A DNA stretch of 46,345 nt from Paracoccaceae bacterium (GCA_902602765.1 CACKSH010000013.1:1-46345), one strand, 5' to 3'; shown: positions 17,640 to 26,981, numbered from the stretch's first letter. Numbers and translations: made by a program. The notes: generated from the letters alone by a model not told the origin.

Positions 17640-19442
17640 ATGCCGATAAACGAAGTTATATCAGAGGTTACTGACCGAATAGTTCGGCGCTCTCGTGACG
17701 CCCGATCACAATATTTGGAGAATATGCAAGATCAGCTAAGCAGTGGTCCAAGACGAGCCCATTTGACTTGTGGAAATCAAGCCCACGCCTACGCAAGTAC
17801 ATCAAAGGATAAGACATCACTTTCCAGAACGTCAAATGGAAATATTGGAATTGTTACTGCATATAATGATATGCTTTCAGCACATCAGCCGTTTGAAAGC
17901 TACCCTGAGATAATTCGCAAGGCAGCTCGAGAATTCGGGGGGACAGCTCAAGTAGCAGGCGGAGTACCAGCAATGTGCGATGGCGTTACGCAGGGGCAGC
18001 CTGGCATGGAGCTTTCTCTATTTTCGCGCGACGTAATTGCTTTAGCAGCATCGATTGCTCTCTCCCACAATACTTTCGATACCTCAATATATTTGGGTGT
18101 TTGCGATAAAATAGTTCCCGGATTAGTTATTTCAGCGGCTACTTTTGGATTTTTACCAGCAGTCTTTGCTCCAGCTGGCCCAATGCCCTCAGGCATTCCA
18201 AATGATAAAAAATCTATTGTGCGTCAAAAGTTTGCCACAGGAGAAATAAGTCGAAAAGAATTAATGAAGGCTGAGATGGCTAGCTATCATAGTCCCGGGA
18301 CATGTACATTTTATGGAACAGCAAACTCAAATCAAATGCTTATGGAATTTATGGGGTTGCATTTACCTGGAGCATCATTTGTTACACCCAATACGCCTTT
18401 AAGAACCGCATTAACCGAGTTAGCGACCAAGCGCGCATTAGAAATCACCAGTCTGGGAAATTACTTTACACCTGCTTACCAAATTTTAGACGAAAAAGCT
18501 TTTGTGAACGGGATAGTAGGGCTAATGGCTACTGGGGGATCAACTAATCTAGTGCTACATTTACCGGCAATGGCGAAAGCTGCTGGAATTAAACTCGAAA
18601 TAAGTGACTTTGACGATATATCAAGTGTAACGCCTCTAATGGCCAAAATATACCCAAATGGGTTAGCGGATGTTAATCACTTCCACGCCGCCGGTGGACT
18701 GAATTACATGATAGCTGAGCTTTTAGAAGCTGGTTATCTGCACAACGATGTACAAACTATTATGGGTTTAGGTTTAGAAACTTATACTAAGGAACCCAAA
18801 CTGATTGATGGTAAGATAGAATTTGTACCATCGAGTACAAAATCGCATAACGAAAAAATATTAAGACCCGTGTCCGACCCTTTTCAAAAATCTGGTGGAA
18901 TTAAGAGATTAGACGGAAATCTTGGATCTTGTATAATAAAAATTTCTTCTGTTCCTATGGAAAAACAAATAATCGAAGCACCAGTCAGGGTCTTTGATGC
19001 TCAAGAAGAGGTTAAAAATGCATTTAAAAATAATGAACTAAACACGGATTTAGTAATTGTAGTAAGATTTCAAGGACCCGTTGCCAATGGAATGCCCGAA
19101 CTTCACGGATTAACACCTATTTTGTCTGTACTTCAGGACAGAGGCTTCAAGGTCGCACTAATTACTGATGGGAGAATGTCAGGAGCATCGGGCAAGGTAC
19201 CGGCAGCAATTCATCTGAGCCCCGAAGCTGCAAGCTCAGGACCAATTTCAAAAATAAAAAATGGAGATCTGATACGGTTGGATGCTTTAACTGGAGAATT
19301 AAATATTTTAGAAAAAGATTTCGAAGCTCGAGAAACTAAGAAAAAAGACTTAACTAAAAATGAAAGTGGTTTAGGTAGAGAGCTTTTTAAGATTTTCCGT
19401 GAAAATGCCACATCCGCGAAATATGGCGGCGGCATAACATAA
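17640..19442 (+). CDS. edd: Phosphogluconate dehydratase (Entner-Doudoroff)
   Basis: Edd dehydrates 6-phosphogluconate to 2-keto-3-deoxy-6-phosphogluconate, the first committed step of the Entner-Doudoroff pathway. The 600-residue protein belongs to the IlvD/Edd iron-sulfur dehydratase family. It shows TAYNDMLSAHQPFE, GGVPAMCDGVTQGQPGMELSL, a second cysteine in LGVCDKIVPG, and GTCTFYGTANSNQMLMEFMG, the three cysteines that would bind the cluster, with the ALITDGRMSGASGKVPAAIH segment near the C-terminus. The length and GTANSNQ separate it from dihydroxyacid dehydratase IlvD. The eda gene follows after 11 bases, and a LacI-type operator sits just upstream, so the pair is probably repressed until a sugar or gluconate signal appears. 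Confidence 0.96.
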   Translation: MPINEVISEVTDRIVRRSRDARSQYLENMQDQLSSGPRRAHLTCGNQAHAYASTSKDKTSLSRTSNGNIGIVTAYNDMLSAHQPFESYPEIIRKAAREFGGTAQVAGGVPAMCDGVTQGQPGMELSLFSRDVIALAASIALSHNTFDTSIYLGVCDKIVPGLVISAATFGFLPAVFAPAGPMPSGIPNDKKSIVRQKFATGEISRKELMKAEMASYHSPGTCTFYGTANSNQMLMEFMGLHLPGASFVTPNTPLRTALTELATKRALEITSLGNYFTPAYQILDEKAFVNGIVGLMATGGSTNLVLHLPAMAKAAGIKLEISDFDDISSVTPLMAKIYPNGLADVNHFHAAGGLNYMIAELLEAGYLHNDVQTIMGLGLETYTKEPKLIDGKIEFVPSSTKSHNEKILRPVSDPFQKSGGIKRLDGNLGSCIIKISSVPMEKQIIEAPVRVFDAQEEVKNAFKNNELNTDLVIVVRFQGPVANGMPELHGLTPILSVLQDRGFKVALITDGRMSGASGKVPAAIHLSPEAASSGPISKIKNGDLIRLDALTGELNILEKDFEARETKKKDLTKNESGLGRELFKIFRENATSAKYGGGIT

Positions 19443-19453
19443 GTTGAGATGAT

Positions 19454-20122
19454 ATGAATTTATACCAAGAAAATCACGATTTATTAGCTATTTGCAAATT
19501 AGCTCCCGTTATACCCATCTTGGTGGTTGATGACACAACAAATGCTGCACCGCTCGCAAAAGCATTAATAGCTGGCGGCCTTCGAGTTATAGAAGTAACT
19601 CTTAGAACTGAAAATGCTTTTGATGTTATTGAGGTCATGGCAGCTAATACCACAGGAGGAATAATAGGCGCTGGGACGCTACTATCTAAAGAGGATGTTT
19701 ATGCAGCTAAAAGAGCAGGAGCAAGTTTTGGAGTAAGTCCAGGCGTAACAGATCAAATATTAAGCGCTTGTGCGGAAGTTAAACTTCCGCTTCTACCAGG
19801 TGCTGCTACGCCATCAGAAGTGATGAATTTGTTGTCCAAAGGTTATTCTGTTCAAAAATTCTTTCCCGCACAGTCAAATGGTGGAATTGCAGCTTTGAAG
19901 TCAATCCTAGGTCCAATGCCTGATGTCAGCTTCTGCCCAACAGGAGGAGTTACATCAACAAATGCATTAGATTATTTATCATTGGAAAATGTAGTTTGTG
20001 TTGGAGGTAGCTGGGTTGCTCCCAAGGATAAAATTAAAGCCGCTGATTGGCAGGCGATAACCAAGCTAGCGCGCCATGCTAGCGCCTTAAGCAAACACTC
20101 TGATGCTTTAGTTCAAAGATAA
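19454..20122 (+). CDS. eda: KDPG aldolase (2-dehydro-3-deoxy-phosphogluconate aldolase)
   Basis: Eda splits KDPG to pyruvate and glyceraldehyde 3-phosphate. The 222-residue protein is a standard class I aldolase. It shows VIPILVVDD at the first strand, GGLRVIEVTLRT with the conserved E47 and R51, GAGTLLSKEDV, ATPSEVM, the Schiff-base lysine K135 in SVQKFFPA, and CPTGGVTSTNA for phosphate binding. It follows edd by 11 bases and completes the pathway begun there. The next gene, alr, begins 72 bases later and is probably a separate transcription unit. Confidence 0.96.
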   Translation: MNLYQENHDLLAICKLAPVIPILVVDDTTNAAPLAKALIAGGLRVIEVTLRTENAFDVIEVMAANTTGGIIGAGTLLSKEDVYAAKRAGASFGVSPGVTDQILSACAEVKLPLLPGAATPSEVMNLLSKGYSVQKFFPAQSNGGIAALKSILGPMPDVSFCPTGGVTSTNALDYLSLENVVCVGGSWVAPKDKIKAADWQAITKLARHASALSKHSDALVQR

Positions 20123-20194
20123 TAACAAAAAGAGATCCTTGCATTTATCACACTTAGAAGTAAGGTTCAAACAGCAGTGATTTAGGACATTCAA

Positions 20195-21226
20195 ATGAGT
20201 TCAGCCGAACTTTATATAAATCTTGCAAATATTTGCTCCAACTGGAATGCACTGAATAGGCTCTCTAACGGCTCAGCAGGAGCCGTGGTTAAGGCTAACG
20301 CTTATGGTTTGGGAATAAAGGAAGTGGGTATATCACTTGCAAAAGCGGGAGCAAGAGATTTTTTTGTAGCCGTGGCAGAAGAAGGCATGCAGCTTCGGCA
20401 GGCCCTTGGTCAAGGACCAAAAATCTATGTTTTCTCTGGTCATATGACTGGGGACACGCCTCTCATTAAAAACTTTGATTTAATACCACTCATAAATTCA
20501 GCAGAACAACTGTTATTTCATGTAGAAAATTCATCAAACCAGATGATTGGTATTCAGCTAGATACAGGGATGAACCGTCTTGGAATGGAATGTGCTGAAT
20601 ACGAAGCGTTAAAGGATATCATTACACAACTCAATCCAGAGCTTATTATGTCCCATTTGGCTTGTGCTGACGAGACAAGTAACCCAATGAATGAAAGGCA
20701 ACTGAATTATTTTAACGAAATTACCAACAACATTAATTGCAGAAAATCCCTTGCCGCAACTGGTGGCATTTTATTAGGAAAACAATATCATTTTGATATG
20801 ACGAGACCTGGAATTGGTTTGTATGGTGGAAAACCTTACAGTAGTTCGAAAAACGTAGTAAAATTAAAGTTACCTGTAATTCAAATCCGAACTGTTTTAG
20901 CCGGCGAAACCGTTGGTTATTCGAATACATGGACTGCGAAAAAAACCACAAAAGTTGCCACTTTAAATTCGGGTTATGCGGATGGTATTTTTAGGTGTAT
21001 GAGTAACAAAGCTATGTTGTATTATAATGAAATACCCTGCAGTATAATAGGCCGTATTTCAATGGACTTAATTGGAGTTGATGTTTCCAATTGTAAGGAA
21101 GACCCGGACTCCTTGTGGCTTTTAAATGATAAACAAGAAATCGATGATCTCGCTTATGATGCTAATTCGATTGGTTATGAAATTTTAACAGCCCTCGGAA
21201 ACCGATATAATCGTATATACATTTAG
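20195..21226 (+). CDS. alr: Alanine racemase
   Basis: Alr interconverts L- and D-alanine with pyridoxal phosphate to supply D-alanine for peptidoglycan. The 343-residue protein is slightly shorter than the usual 350-370. It shows the PLP lysine K33 in AVVKANAYGLG, QLDTGMNRLG, MSHLACADE, TRPGIGLYGG, the catalytic tyrosine Y261 in SGYADG, and GRISMDLIGVDVS. An AGGA ribosome-binding site lies eight bases before the ATG. It is ten bases upstream of the mlaE-type permease gene and so could head an alr-mlaE-mlaF-radA-cvpA transcript. I believe alr lies near radA in other Rhodobacterales as well (recalled, not checked). Confidence 0.95.
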   Translation: MSSAELYINLANICSNWNALNRLSNGSAGAVVKANAYGLGIKEVGISLAKAGARDFFVAVAEEGMQLRQALGQGPKIYVFSGHMTGDTPLIKNFDLIPLINSAEQLLFHVENSSNQMIGIQLDTGMNRLGMECAEYEALKDIITQLNPELIMSHLACADETSNPMNERQLNYFNEITNNINCRKSLAATGGILLGKQYHFDMTRPGIGLYGGKPYSSSKNVVKLKLPVIQIRTVLAGETVGYSNTWTAKKTTKVATLNSGYADGIFRCMSNKAMLYYNEIPCSIIGRISMDLIGVDVSNCKEDPDSLWLLNDKQEIDDLAYDANSIGYEILTALGNRYNRIYI

Positions 21227-21236
21227 AGATTATCAA

Positions 21237-22010
21237 ATGAAAATTTTGAGAAATTTAGGCAGATCTGCAAATATCCTCTTACAAAAAATAGGCAGAGTAA
21301 CTAAATTTATAATTTTAATTCTTTCAAATTTATTTACGCCTCCAACTTATGGTGGAGAAATACTGAAGGCTTTTTTTCAAATTGGATGGATGTCGCTGCC
21401 TGTACTTGGATTAACAGCTCTTTTTACTGGTGGTGCTTTAGCACTGCAAATCTATGCCGGTGGTTCCAGGTTTAATGCAGAGCAAGTAGTTCCAGCAATA
21501 GTTGCAATCGGTATGGCGCGTGAATTAGGCCCAGTTCTGGGCGGACTAATTGTTGCAGCGCGTGTAGCCAGCTCGATAGCCGCAGAAATTGGGACCATGA
21601 AGGTAACTGAACAAGTGGATGCATTAATCACACTTTCTACTGATCCAATAAAATATTTAGCTGTACCTCGAGTCCTTGCAGCAACTCTTTCGTTACCAGC
21701 GTTAATAGCAATTGGTGACTCTATAGGTATACTAGGGGGGTATCTTGTAGGCATAAATCGTTTAGATTTCAGCTCTAGTACATATTTGGCAAGCACTGCA
21801 AGCATGCTTCAAATTTCTGATATTTCAAGTGGACTAGTAAAAGGTGCTTTTTTTGGTTTAATTATCTCTATATCTGGTTGTTACTGCGGATTTCATTCAT
21901 CGAATGGGGCTGAGGGCGTGGGCAAAGCTACAAAATCTGCCGTAGTTGGCGCATGCGTTTTTATTTTAGCGGCGAATTATATTTTGACAGAGGTTTTTTT
22001 TAACTCATGA
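21237..22010 (+). CDS. mlaE: MlaE-type ABC transporter permease
   Basis: This 257-residue integral membrane protein is a member of the MlaE/YrbE permease family, which moves phospholipids between the inner and outer membrane in Gram-negative bacteria. It has an amphipathic N-terminus, about five hydrophobic segments, and the family signature around MARELGPVLGGLIVAARVASSIAAEIGTMKVTEQVDAL (positions about 95-135), including the conserved Glu-rich coupling region. The stop overlaps the start of the ATPase gene by four bases (ATGA), so it pairs with that subunit. The usual substrate-binding MlaD, MlaC and MlaB genes are not in this neighbourhood. MlaE-like permeases without them are common in alphaproteobacteria, and the substrate is inferred. 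Confidence 0.88.
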   Translation: MKILRNLGRSANILLQKIGRVTKFIILILSNLFTPPTYGGEILKAFFQIGWMSLPVLGLTALFTGGALALQIYAGGSRFNAEQVVPAIVAIGMARELGPVLGGLIVAARVASSIAAEIGTMKVTEQVDALITLSTDPIKYLAVPRVLAATLSLPALIAIGDSIGILGGYLVGINRLDFSSSTYLASTASMLQISDISSGLVKGAFFGLIISISGCYCGFHSSNGAEGVGKATKSAVVGACVFILAANYILTEVFFNS

Positions 22011-22750
22011 TCAAAATAAAAAATATTCATAAAACGTTTTCAGATCAAAACGTACTCGATGGGGTTGATATGCTTGTGCAGGAAGGAAGCTCCACTGCAA
22101 TTATCGGCACTTCTGGTGCTGGAAAATCAGTACTTCTAAAAGTTTTACTAGGCCTCTTAAGACCTGATATTGGAGAAGTATTCATAGGTAATATACAGGT
22201 ATCGTACGACAAGCCTGGCCGGACTCTCTCAGAAATAGGTATGCTTTTTCAAGGCTCAGCCCTATTTGACAGCCTTCCGGTATGGCAAAATATTTGTTTC
22301 AAATTTTTAAAAGGTGGAGAAAAGTTATCAATTCCAGACGCTAAAGACCTTGCGATTCAAAAGTTGAAAAAAGTTGGCCTGAATCATGAAGTGGCAAATA
22401 AGTATCCTTCTGATCTCTCAGGTGGAATGAAAAAAAGGGTGGCGCTAGCCAGAGCAATTGTAGGTAACCCAAAGATTATTTTTTTTGACGAACCAACTAC
22501 CGGTCTGGACCCTATAATGACTAATACAATTAATAACCTAATTAGGGAAATTGTTGAAACCATGGAGGTAACTGCTCTTACAATTACTCATGACATTTCA
22601 TCAGTAGAGCAGATCGCAGATAATGTTGCACTTTTAGAGTCTGGCAGGATCCGATGGGAGGGAAAATCCAAAAAACTGCGCGATTCCAAAGATCCATATG
22701 TCTATCAGTTTGTAAATGGAAAAACAAAAGGACCAATAAACGTAAATTAA
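22007..22750 (+). CDS. mlaF: MlaF-type ABC transporter ATP-binding protein
   Basis: This is the ATPase partner of the preceding permease, 247 residues. It shows Walker A GTSGAGKSVLLK, a Q-loop in MLFQGSALFDSL (the glutamine followed by GSALFDS is typical of MlaF), the ABC signature LSGGMKKRVALARAI, Walker B KIIFFDEPTTGLDP and the switch histidine in ITHD. LSGGM in place of LSGGQ is also typical of MlaF. It overlaps mlaE by four bases. A 10-bp AT-only inverted repeat immediately follows the stop (22750-22759 and 22767-22776) and could mark the transcript end, but it is weak. Confidence 0.9.
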   Translation: MIKIKNIHKTFSDQNVLDGVDMLVQEGSSTAIIGTSGAGKSVLLKVLLGLLRPDIGEVFIGNIQVSYDKPGRTLSEIGMLFQGSALFDSLPVWQNICFKFLKGGEKLSIPDAKDLAIQKLKKVGLNHEVANKYPSDLSGGMKKRVALARAIVGNPKIIFFDEPTTGLDPIMTNTINNLIREIVETMEVTALTITHDISSVEQIADNVALLESGRIRWEGKSKKLRDSKDPYVYQFVNGKTKGPINVN

Positions 22751-22815
22751 TTAAAAATTTTTGAATAATTTTTAATCAACTTGAATTGCTAAGAAACAAT
22801 TGGCACAAATGTGGT

Positions 22816-24216
22816 ATGGCCAAAACCTCAAAATCATACTCTTGTTCATCTTGTGGGATAGTAACTAATAAATGGGCTGGGCGCTGTGATGGTTGCGGTG
22901 ACTGGAATACTTTACAGGAGAGCAAAGCGTTCTCAAATGGCCCCCAAAAAACCTCAATCGGCAATGAAAAAGGCGAGAAGGTATCATTAAGTGATCTTTC
23001 ACCAAACCATGAATATCTTTCGTATTCGAAGTCCGGCATTGCTGAATTTGACCGTGTTCTTGGAAACGGGCTCGTAAGTTCATCTGCAGTATTGCTATCA
23101 GGCGACCCCGGTATCGGCAAATCGACTATATTGCTGCAAGCAGCGGCTAAATTTGGTTTAGCAGGTCTAAAGGTTTTATACATATCTGGCGAAGAAGCAG
23201 GTTCGCAAGTACAATTACGTGCGGAACGTTTAGGTTTGTCGACCGCCCCGATACGGTTGGGTTCAGAAACTAATTTAAGAAATATACTCACAACCTTTGA
23301 GGATGAAAAACCAGATCTTGTAATAATTGACTCAATCCAGACGATTTGGGCTGATACTGTAGACAGTGCACCAGGAAGCGTATCACAGGTAAGATCAGCA
23401 GCATTCGAGCTTACCAATTATGCAAAACGCACTGGAACTGCAGTAATAATGGTTGGGCATGTAACTAAAGAAGGCCAAATTGCTGGACCTCGCGTGGTTG
23501 AACATATGGTAGATACAGTACTGCATTTTGAAGGCGAGAGAGGCCATCAATTCAGAATTTTGAGAGCAGTAAAAAATAGATTTGGGCCAGTTGATGAAAT
23601 TGGCGTGTTTGAAATGGTAACTGATGGGTTAGCTCAAGTAAAAAACCCCTCAGAACTTTTTTTATCGGAAAGAGGCAAAAATATACCCGGTTCGGTAGTT
23701 TTTGCCGGTATTGAAGGGACCAGACCAATCTTAGTCGAGTTTCAGGCTCTAGTTACACCCTCGACACTCAGCCAACCGCGACGAAATGTTATAGGTTGGG
23801 ACGGAAACCGCTTATCAATGATCCTGGCTGTATTGGAGTCCCGTTGCGGTATTAGCTTTGCCAACTTCGATGTTTATTTGAACATAGCGGGTGGAATAAA
23901 AATAAATGAACCAGCAGCAGATTTAGCAGTAGCAGGCGCTATTTTTTCTGCAAGAGAAGAAGTTATTTTTCCAGTAAACTCTGTTGTTTTTGGAGAAATC
24001 AGTCTATCAGGAGCTGTTCGGCAAGTAAGTCAAGTGGACAGTAGGTTAAAAGAGGCACAAAAGTTAGGATTTGGCGAGGCAATCACTGCAACGCGAAACA
24101 AAAAAAATCCCATAAATGGAATAAATATTCGAGAGACAAACAATCTTCGCGACTTTGTAAATATGATGCAAAAATATAAAGGCACAACTGAGGTATTGGG
24201 CAATGGAAAGCCTTAA
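22816..24216 (+). CDS. radA: DNA repair protein RadA
   Basis: RadA is a RecA-like helicase that promotes branch migration in recombination. I use the ATG at 22816 (MAKTSKSYSCSSCG, 466 residues); the frame stays open ten codons further up without support. The protein has an N-terminal four-cysteine zinc finger (CSSCG, then CDGCG), a RecA-type ATPase core with Walker A GDPGIGKSTIL and Walker B DLVIIDSIQT, the RadA-specific KNRFG motif within RAVKNRFGPVDEIGVFEM, and a C-terminal Lon-protease-like domain (NVIGWDGNRLSMILAVLESR through EPAADLAVAGAI). Only a poor ribosome-binding site precedes the ATG. The end overlaps cvpA by 14 bases. Confidence 0.95.
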   Translation: MAKTSKSYSCSSCGIVTNKWAGRCDGCGDWNTLQESKAFSNGPQKTSIGNEKGEKVSLSDLSPNHEYLSYSKSGIAEFDRVLGNGLVSSSAVLLSGDPGIGKSTILLQAAAKFGLAGLKVLYISGEEAGSQVQLRAERLGLSTAPIRLGSETNLRNILTTFEDEKPDLVIIDSIQTIWADTVDSAPGSVSQVRSAAFELTNYAKRTGTAVIMVGHVTKEGQIAGPRVVEHMVDTVLHFEGERGHQFRILRAVKNRFGPVDEIGVFEMVTDGLAQVKNPSELFLSERGKNIPGSVVFAGIEGTRPILVEFQALVTPSTLSQPRRNVIGWDGNRLSMILAVLESRCGISFANFDVYLNIAGGIKINEPAADLAVAGAIFSAREEVIFPVNSVVFGEISLSGAVRQVSQVDSRLKEAQKLGFGEAITATRNKKNPINGINIRETNNLRDFVNMMQKYKGTTEVLGNGKP

Positions 24217-24754
24217 CATTGTAGATGGCATAGTCATAGTTATGGTATTGATCTCAGCGATACTTGCGTATGCTCGCGGCCTGACGAGGGAAATAATGGC
24301 AATAATGGGATGGGTTTTTTCATCCATTATATCTTTTGTTTTTGCGCCCTTAACAACTCCTTTAATAAAAGAAATTCCTTTACTTGGGCCAATATTAGCC
24401 GACAGTTGCGAATTAGCTATAATTGCAGCATTCGCAAGCGTATTTGCTCTAAGCCTGCTGATTTTTTCGTTTTTCACACCACTCTTAAGCACTGTGATAA
24501 ACAAAACCCGTCTTACTCGAATTGATCAAGCCTTAGGGTTTGTTTTTGGTATACTTCGTGGGCTTTTTCTAATTGCGATTACCTTCTTTGCTTATCTGGC
24601 AATTTTAGGGGAAAATACAATTCCTCAAATAGATGCTAGTAAAAGTGCATTAATATTTGAGGATATGATAGCATCTATTAAAGCGCAAAACCCCGAAAGA
24701 GCTTTGGGCTGGATTATTGAGAAATACGAAGTATTAGTGAAAACATGTGAATAA
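24203..24754 (+). CDS. cvpA: CvpA family membrane protein
   Basis: CvpA is a small inner-membrane protein first noted for colicin V export and later linked to envelope stress tolerance; its mechanism is not settled. The 183-residue product has four hydrophobic segments (about 5-25, 30-50, 65-90 and 105-130) and the family's early motif VDGIVIVMVLISAILAYARG followed by LTREIMAIMGW; RIDQALGFVFGILRGL is the second conserved block. The ATG lies 14 bases inside radA. The purF gene that often follows cvpA (as in E. coli) is not present here: an 84-base AT-rich gap leads directly to an SDR gene. Confidence 0.9.
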   Translation: MESLNIVDGIVIVMVLISAILAYARGLTREIMAIMGWVFSSIISFVFAPLTTPLIKEIPLLGPILADSCELAIIAAFASVFALSLLIFSFFTPLLSTVINKTRLTRIDQALGFVFGILRGLFLIAITFFAYLAILGENTIPQIDASKSALIFEDMIASIKAQNPERALGWIIEKYEVLVKTCE

Positions 24755-24838
24755 AACAGAAGAATTCGATTGAATTAATCTACTAAATTTTTAACTAATC
24801 AAAAATATCACTGAATATAAAATCTGAAAGCTGACCCT

Positions 24839-25486
24839 GTGACTGAAAAAATAGCTTTAATTACTGGTGCTTCTCGTGGGCTAGGAGCCGCACTATCAGA
24901 AAAATTAAGTGAAAATCACCACATAATAGCCGTTGCTAGGACCGTTGGCGGACTTGAAGAATTAGATGATAGAATAAAATTAAAAAATGGAACTGCAACA
25001 TTAGCTCCAATGGACATAACAAATAGAGATGCAATGAGCCAGCTGTTCACTTCGATATTTGAAAAATGGGGCAGCATTGATTTTTGGGCACATACGGCAA
25101 TTCACGCGCCACCATTAAGTCCACTGAACACAATTGACTTAGGGGATTTGGACAAAACTATCTCTACTAATGTCACTGCAACCGCATTACTTATTAACTT
25201 TATAAGCCCCCTTATTAATAAAAAAGGTGATGCTTTATTTTTTGATGATCCATGCAGTGGCAAGAAATTCTATGGGGCATACGGATCGTCGAAAAGCGCG
25301 CAAATATCATTAGTGCAATCATGGGCAAATGAATGTAAAAAATTTGGTCCGAAAGTTACTGTTTTTAGACCATCCCCAATGAAAACTGCCTTGCGAGCCC
25401 GTTTTTTTCCCGGAGAAAATAAAGAAAACCTATTATCTCCTAAAAATGAGGCACAGCGTGTTTTAGCAACACTTTTTGATCGATAG
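24839..25486 (+). CDS. Short-chain dehydrogenase/reductase (SDR family)
   Basis: This 215-residue NAD(P)-dependent oxidoreductase starts with GTG. It has the cofactor motif TGASRGLG near the N-terminus, a DITN-type adenine-contact motif (MDITNRDA), and the catalytic YxxxK pair in FYGAYGSSKSAQ. The usual NAG motif of the fourth strand reads HTAIHA, which is atypical. It is short for a classical SDR (about 250) because the substrate-binding C-terminus is trimmed. The substrate is not readable. Proteins of this kind lie near cvpA-purF in other Rhodobacterales, so it is probably a conserved local gene rather than an acquisition. Confidence 0.82.
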   Translation: MTEKIALITGASRGLGAALSEKLSENHHIIAVARTVGGLEELDDRIKLKNGTATLAPMDITNRDAMSQLFTSIFEKWGSIDFWAHTAIHAPPLSPLNTIDLGDLDKTISTNVTATALLINFISPLINKKGDALFFDDPCSGKKFYGAYGSSKSAQISLVQSWANECKKFGPKVTVFRPSPMKTALRARFFPGENKENLLSPKNEAQRVLATLFDR

Positions 25487-25560
25487 GTTCTATTAATTAC
25501 GATACTGTTGTATAAGTGGTAATTCCGTCCTACAAAAGTTTCTAAAATTACTCTGAGATA

Positions 25561-26331
25561 ATGCGAATACTTATTACCAATGATGATGGAATTAACGCCC
25601 CTGGTTTAAAGGTCCTAGAGACAATAGCTAGGAGTTTAACAAACGAAGAAAATATCTTTATCATTGCTCCAACCAGTGAAAGATCGGGGGTTGCACATTG
25701 TGTAAGTTACAATGAACCCATGCGTCTCGATGAAATTTCAAAAAACCGTTATTCAGTTTCGGGGTATCCAGCTGATTGCGTCATTGCTGGAATACATCAT
25801 GTCATGAAAAAAGATCCACCTTCATTAGTTCTTTCGGGAGTAAATAGGGGTAATAATTCTGCGGAAAATGTGCTTTACTCTGGTACTATTGGGGCCGCTC
25901 TGGAGGGAGCTCTTCAAGGAGTTACCTCCATCGCATTGTCACAATATTTAGGTCCTGAGTCAGAAAGGATGTCCAATCCATTTAATCCAGCAATTCATAA
26001 TGGTTTGGGTGTTATTCATAAGATCCTTGATAGAGATAAGCACACTGAGGGCGATTATAAAGTGTTTTATAACGTAAACTTTCCTCCGACAGAAATTATA
26101 AAAGGGGTCGCTGTTGTGCCCCAAGGATTGAGGCCGAATACAACTTTTGGAGTAACTCCATTTAACACTCATAGCGGAAAAAAGTTTTTATTTATCAAAG
26201 GTGGGAATCAACACGTTAAGGTCACTCAAAAGTCAGATGTTGCGGCTAATTTATCAGGCTACATTTCCTTAACACCAATGAGAGCAGACCTAACCGCTAT
26301 TGATAGGATGGCTGACTTTGAGGAGAACTAA
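25561..26331 (+). CDS. surE: 5'/3'-nucleotidase SurE
   Basis: SurE dephosphorylates nucleoside monophosphates, and some members act on short polyphosphate; it is tied to stationary-phase survival. The 256-residue protein begins with the metal-binding [15 protein letters not shown] motif and shows [39 protein letters not shown] and [10 protein letters not shown], which supply the remaining metal and substrate residues. The stop codon overlaps the pcm ATG by one base (TAATG). A surE-pcm pair followed by a LysM/M23 protein is conserved across many proteobacteria. Confidence 0.96.
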   Translation: MRILITNDDGINAPGLKVLETIARSLTNEENIFIIAPTSERSGVAHCVSYNEPMRLDEISKNRYSVSGYPADCVIAGIHHVMKKDPPSLVLSGVNRGNNSAENVLYSGTIGAALEGALQGVTSIALSQYLGPESERMSNPFNPAIHNGLGVIHKILDRDKHTEGDYKVFYNVNFPPTEIIKGVAVVPQGLRPNTTFGVTPFNTHSGKKFLFIKGGNQHVKVTQKSDVAANLSGYISLTPMRADLTAIDRMADFEEN

Positions 26332-26981
26332 TGAATAGCAATGATGAGCAAAAGATGCAGTTTATTTTATCTATTCGTTCAAAAGGAGTAGTTGATGATA
26401 ATGTACTTAGGGCACTAGAGACTGTTAATAGAGAGCAATTTCTTAAAGGTTTGTTTGCACAAAGAGCCTATGAAGATACTCCGCTTCCGATTGAGTGCGG
26501 CCAAACCATAAGCCAACCATCAATTGTAGGGTTAATGACGCAAGCGTTGAGGATAACTAATCGTGATAAAATTTTGGAAATAGGCACAGGATCGGGTTAC
26601 CAAACGGCCATATTAAGCAAACTAGCCCGCAGAATTTACTCCGTTGAAAGGTTCAAGCCGCTCTATGAGGAAGCTACAGCAATTTTTAGAAACTTACAGT
26701 TAAATAACATTACATCTGTTTGGGGTGATGGCAGCCAAGGAATCGTTGAACAACAACCGTTTGACAGAATAATTGTAACTGCTGCGGCTGAAGATCCCCC
26801 GCCAACATTGCTTAATCAATTAAAGATTGGCGGTATTATGGTAATACCGGTGGGCCAATCCGATGAAATTCAAAAACTAATTAGAGTAGAGAGAACAGAA
26901 AAAAACTTTAAATATGAGGATTTATGCGATGTGCGCTTTGTACCATTGCTCGAAGGAAGAGAAGAAGATATCTGTGTATAG
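26331..26981 (+). CDS. pcm: Protein-L-isoaspartate O-methyltransferase
   Basis: Pcm methylates isoaspartyl residues in damaged proteins so that they can revert to aspartate. The 216-residue protein is typical in length. It carries [20 protein letters not shown], in which the conserved GQTISQP binds substrate, then the SAM-binding loop [28 protein letters not shown] and [21 protein letters not shown]. It is coupled to surE by a one-base overlap and followed after 35 bases by the NlpD-like lipoprotein gene. Confidence 0.96.
   Translation: MNSNDEQKMQFILSIRSKGVVDDNVLRALETVNREQFLKGLFAQRAYEDTPLPIECGQTISQPSIVGLMTQALRITNRDKILEIGTGSGYQTAILSKLARRIYSVERFKPLYEEATAIFRNLQLNNITSVWGDGSQGIVEQQPFDRIIVTAAAEDPPPTLLNQLKIGGIMVIPVGQSDEIQKLIRVERTEKNFKYEDLCDVRFVPLLEGREEDICV

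Noticed and set aside
22750-22776. 10-bp AT-only inverted repeat after mlaF
   Set aside because: The arms (attaaaaatt/aatttttaat) are purely A/T in an AT-rich genome and give a weak stem, so it is not listed as a terminator.
22776-23417. 213-codon open frame on the minus strand opposite radA
   Set aside because: It lies wholly opposite the zinc-finger and ATPase region of radA, has no recognisable domain and is rich in Ser, Pro and Asn as expected of an antisense shadow.
25495-25524. AATTAC/GTAATT inverted repeat before surE
   Set aside because: Six A/T-rich bases per arm with an 18-base spacer are expected by chance here.
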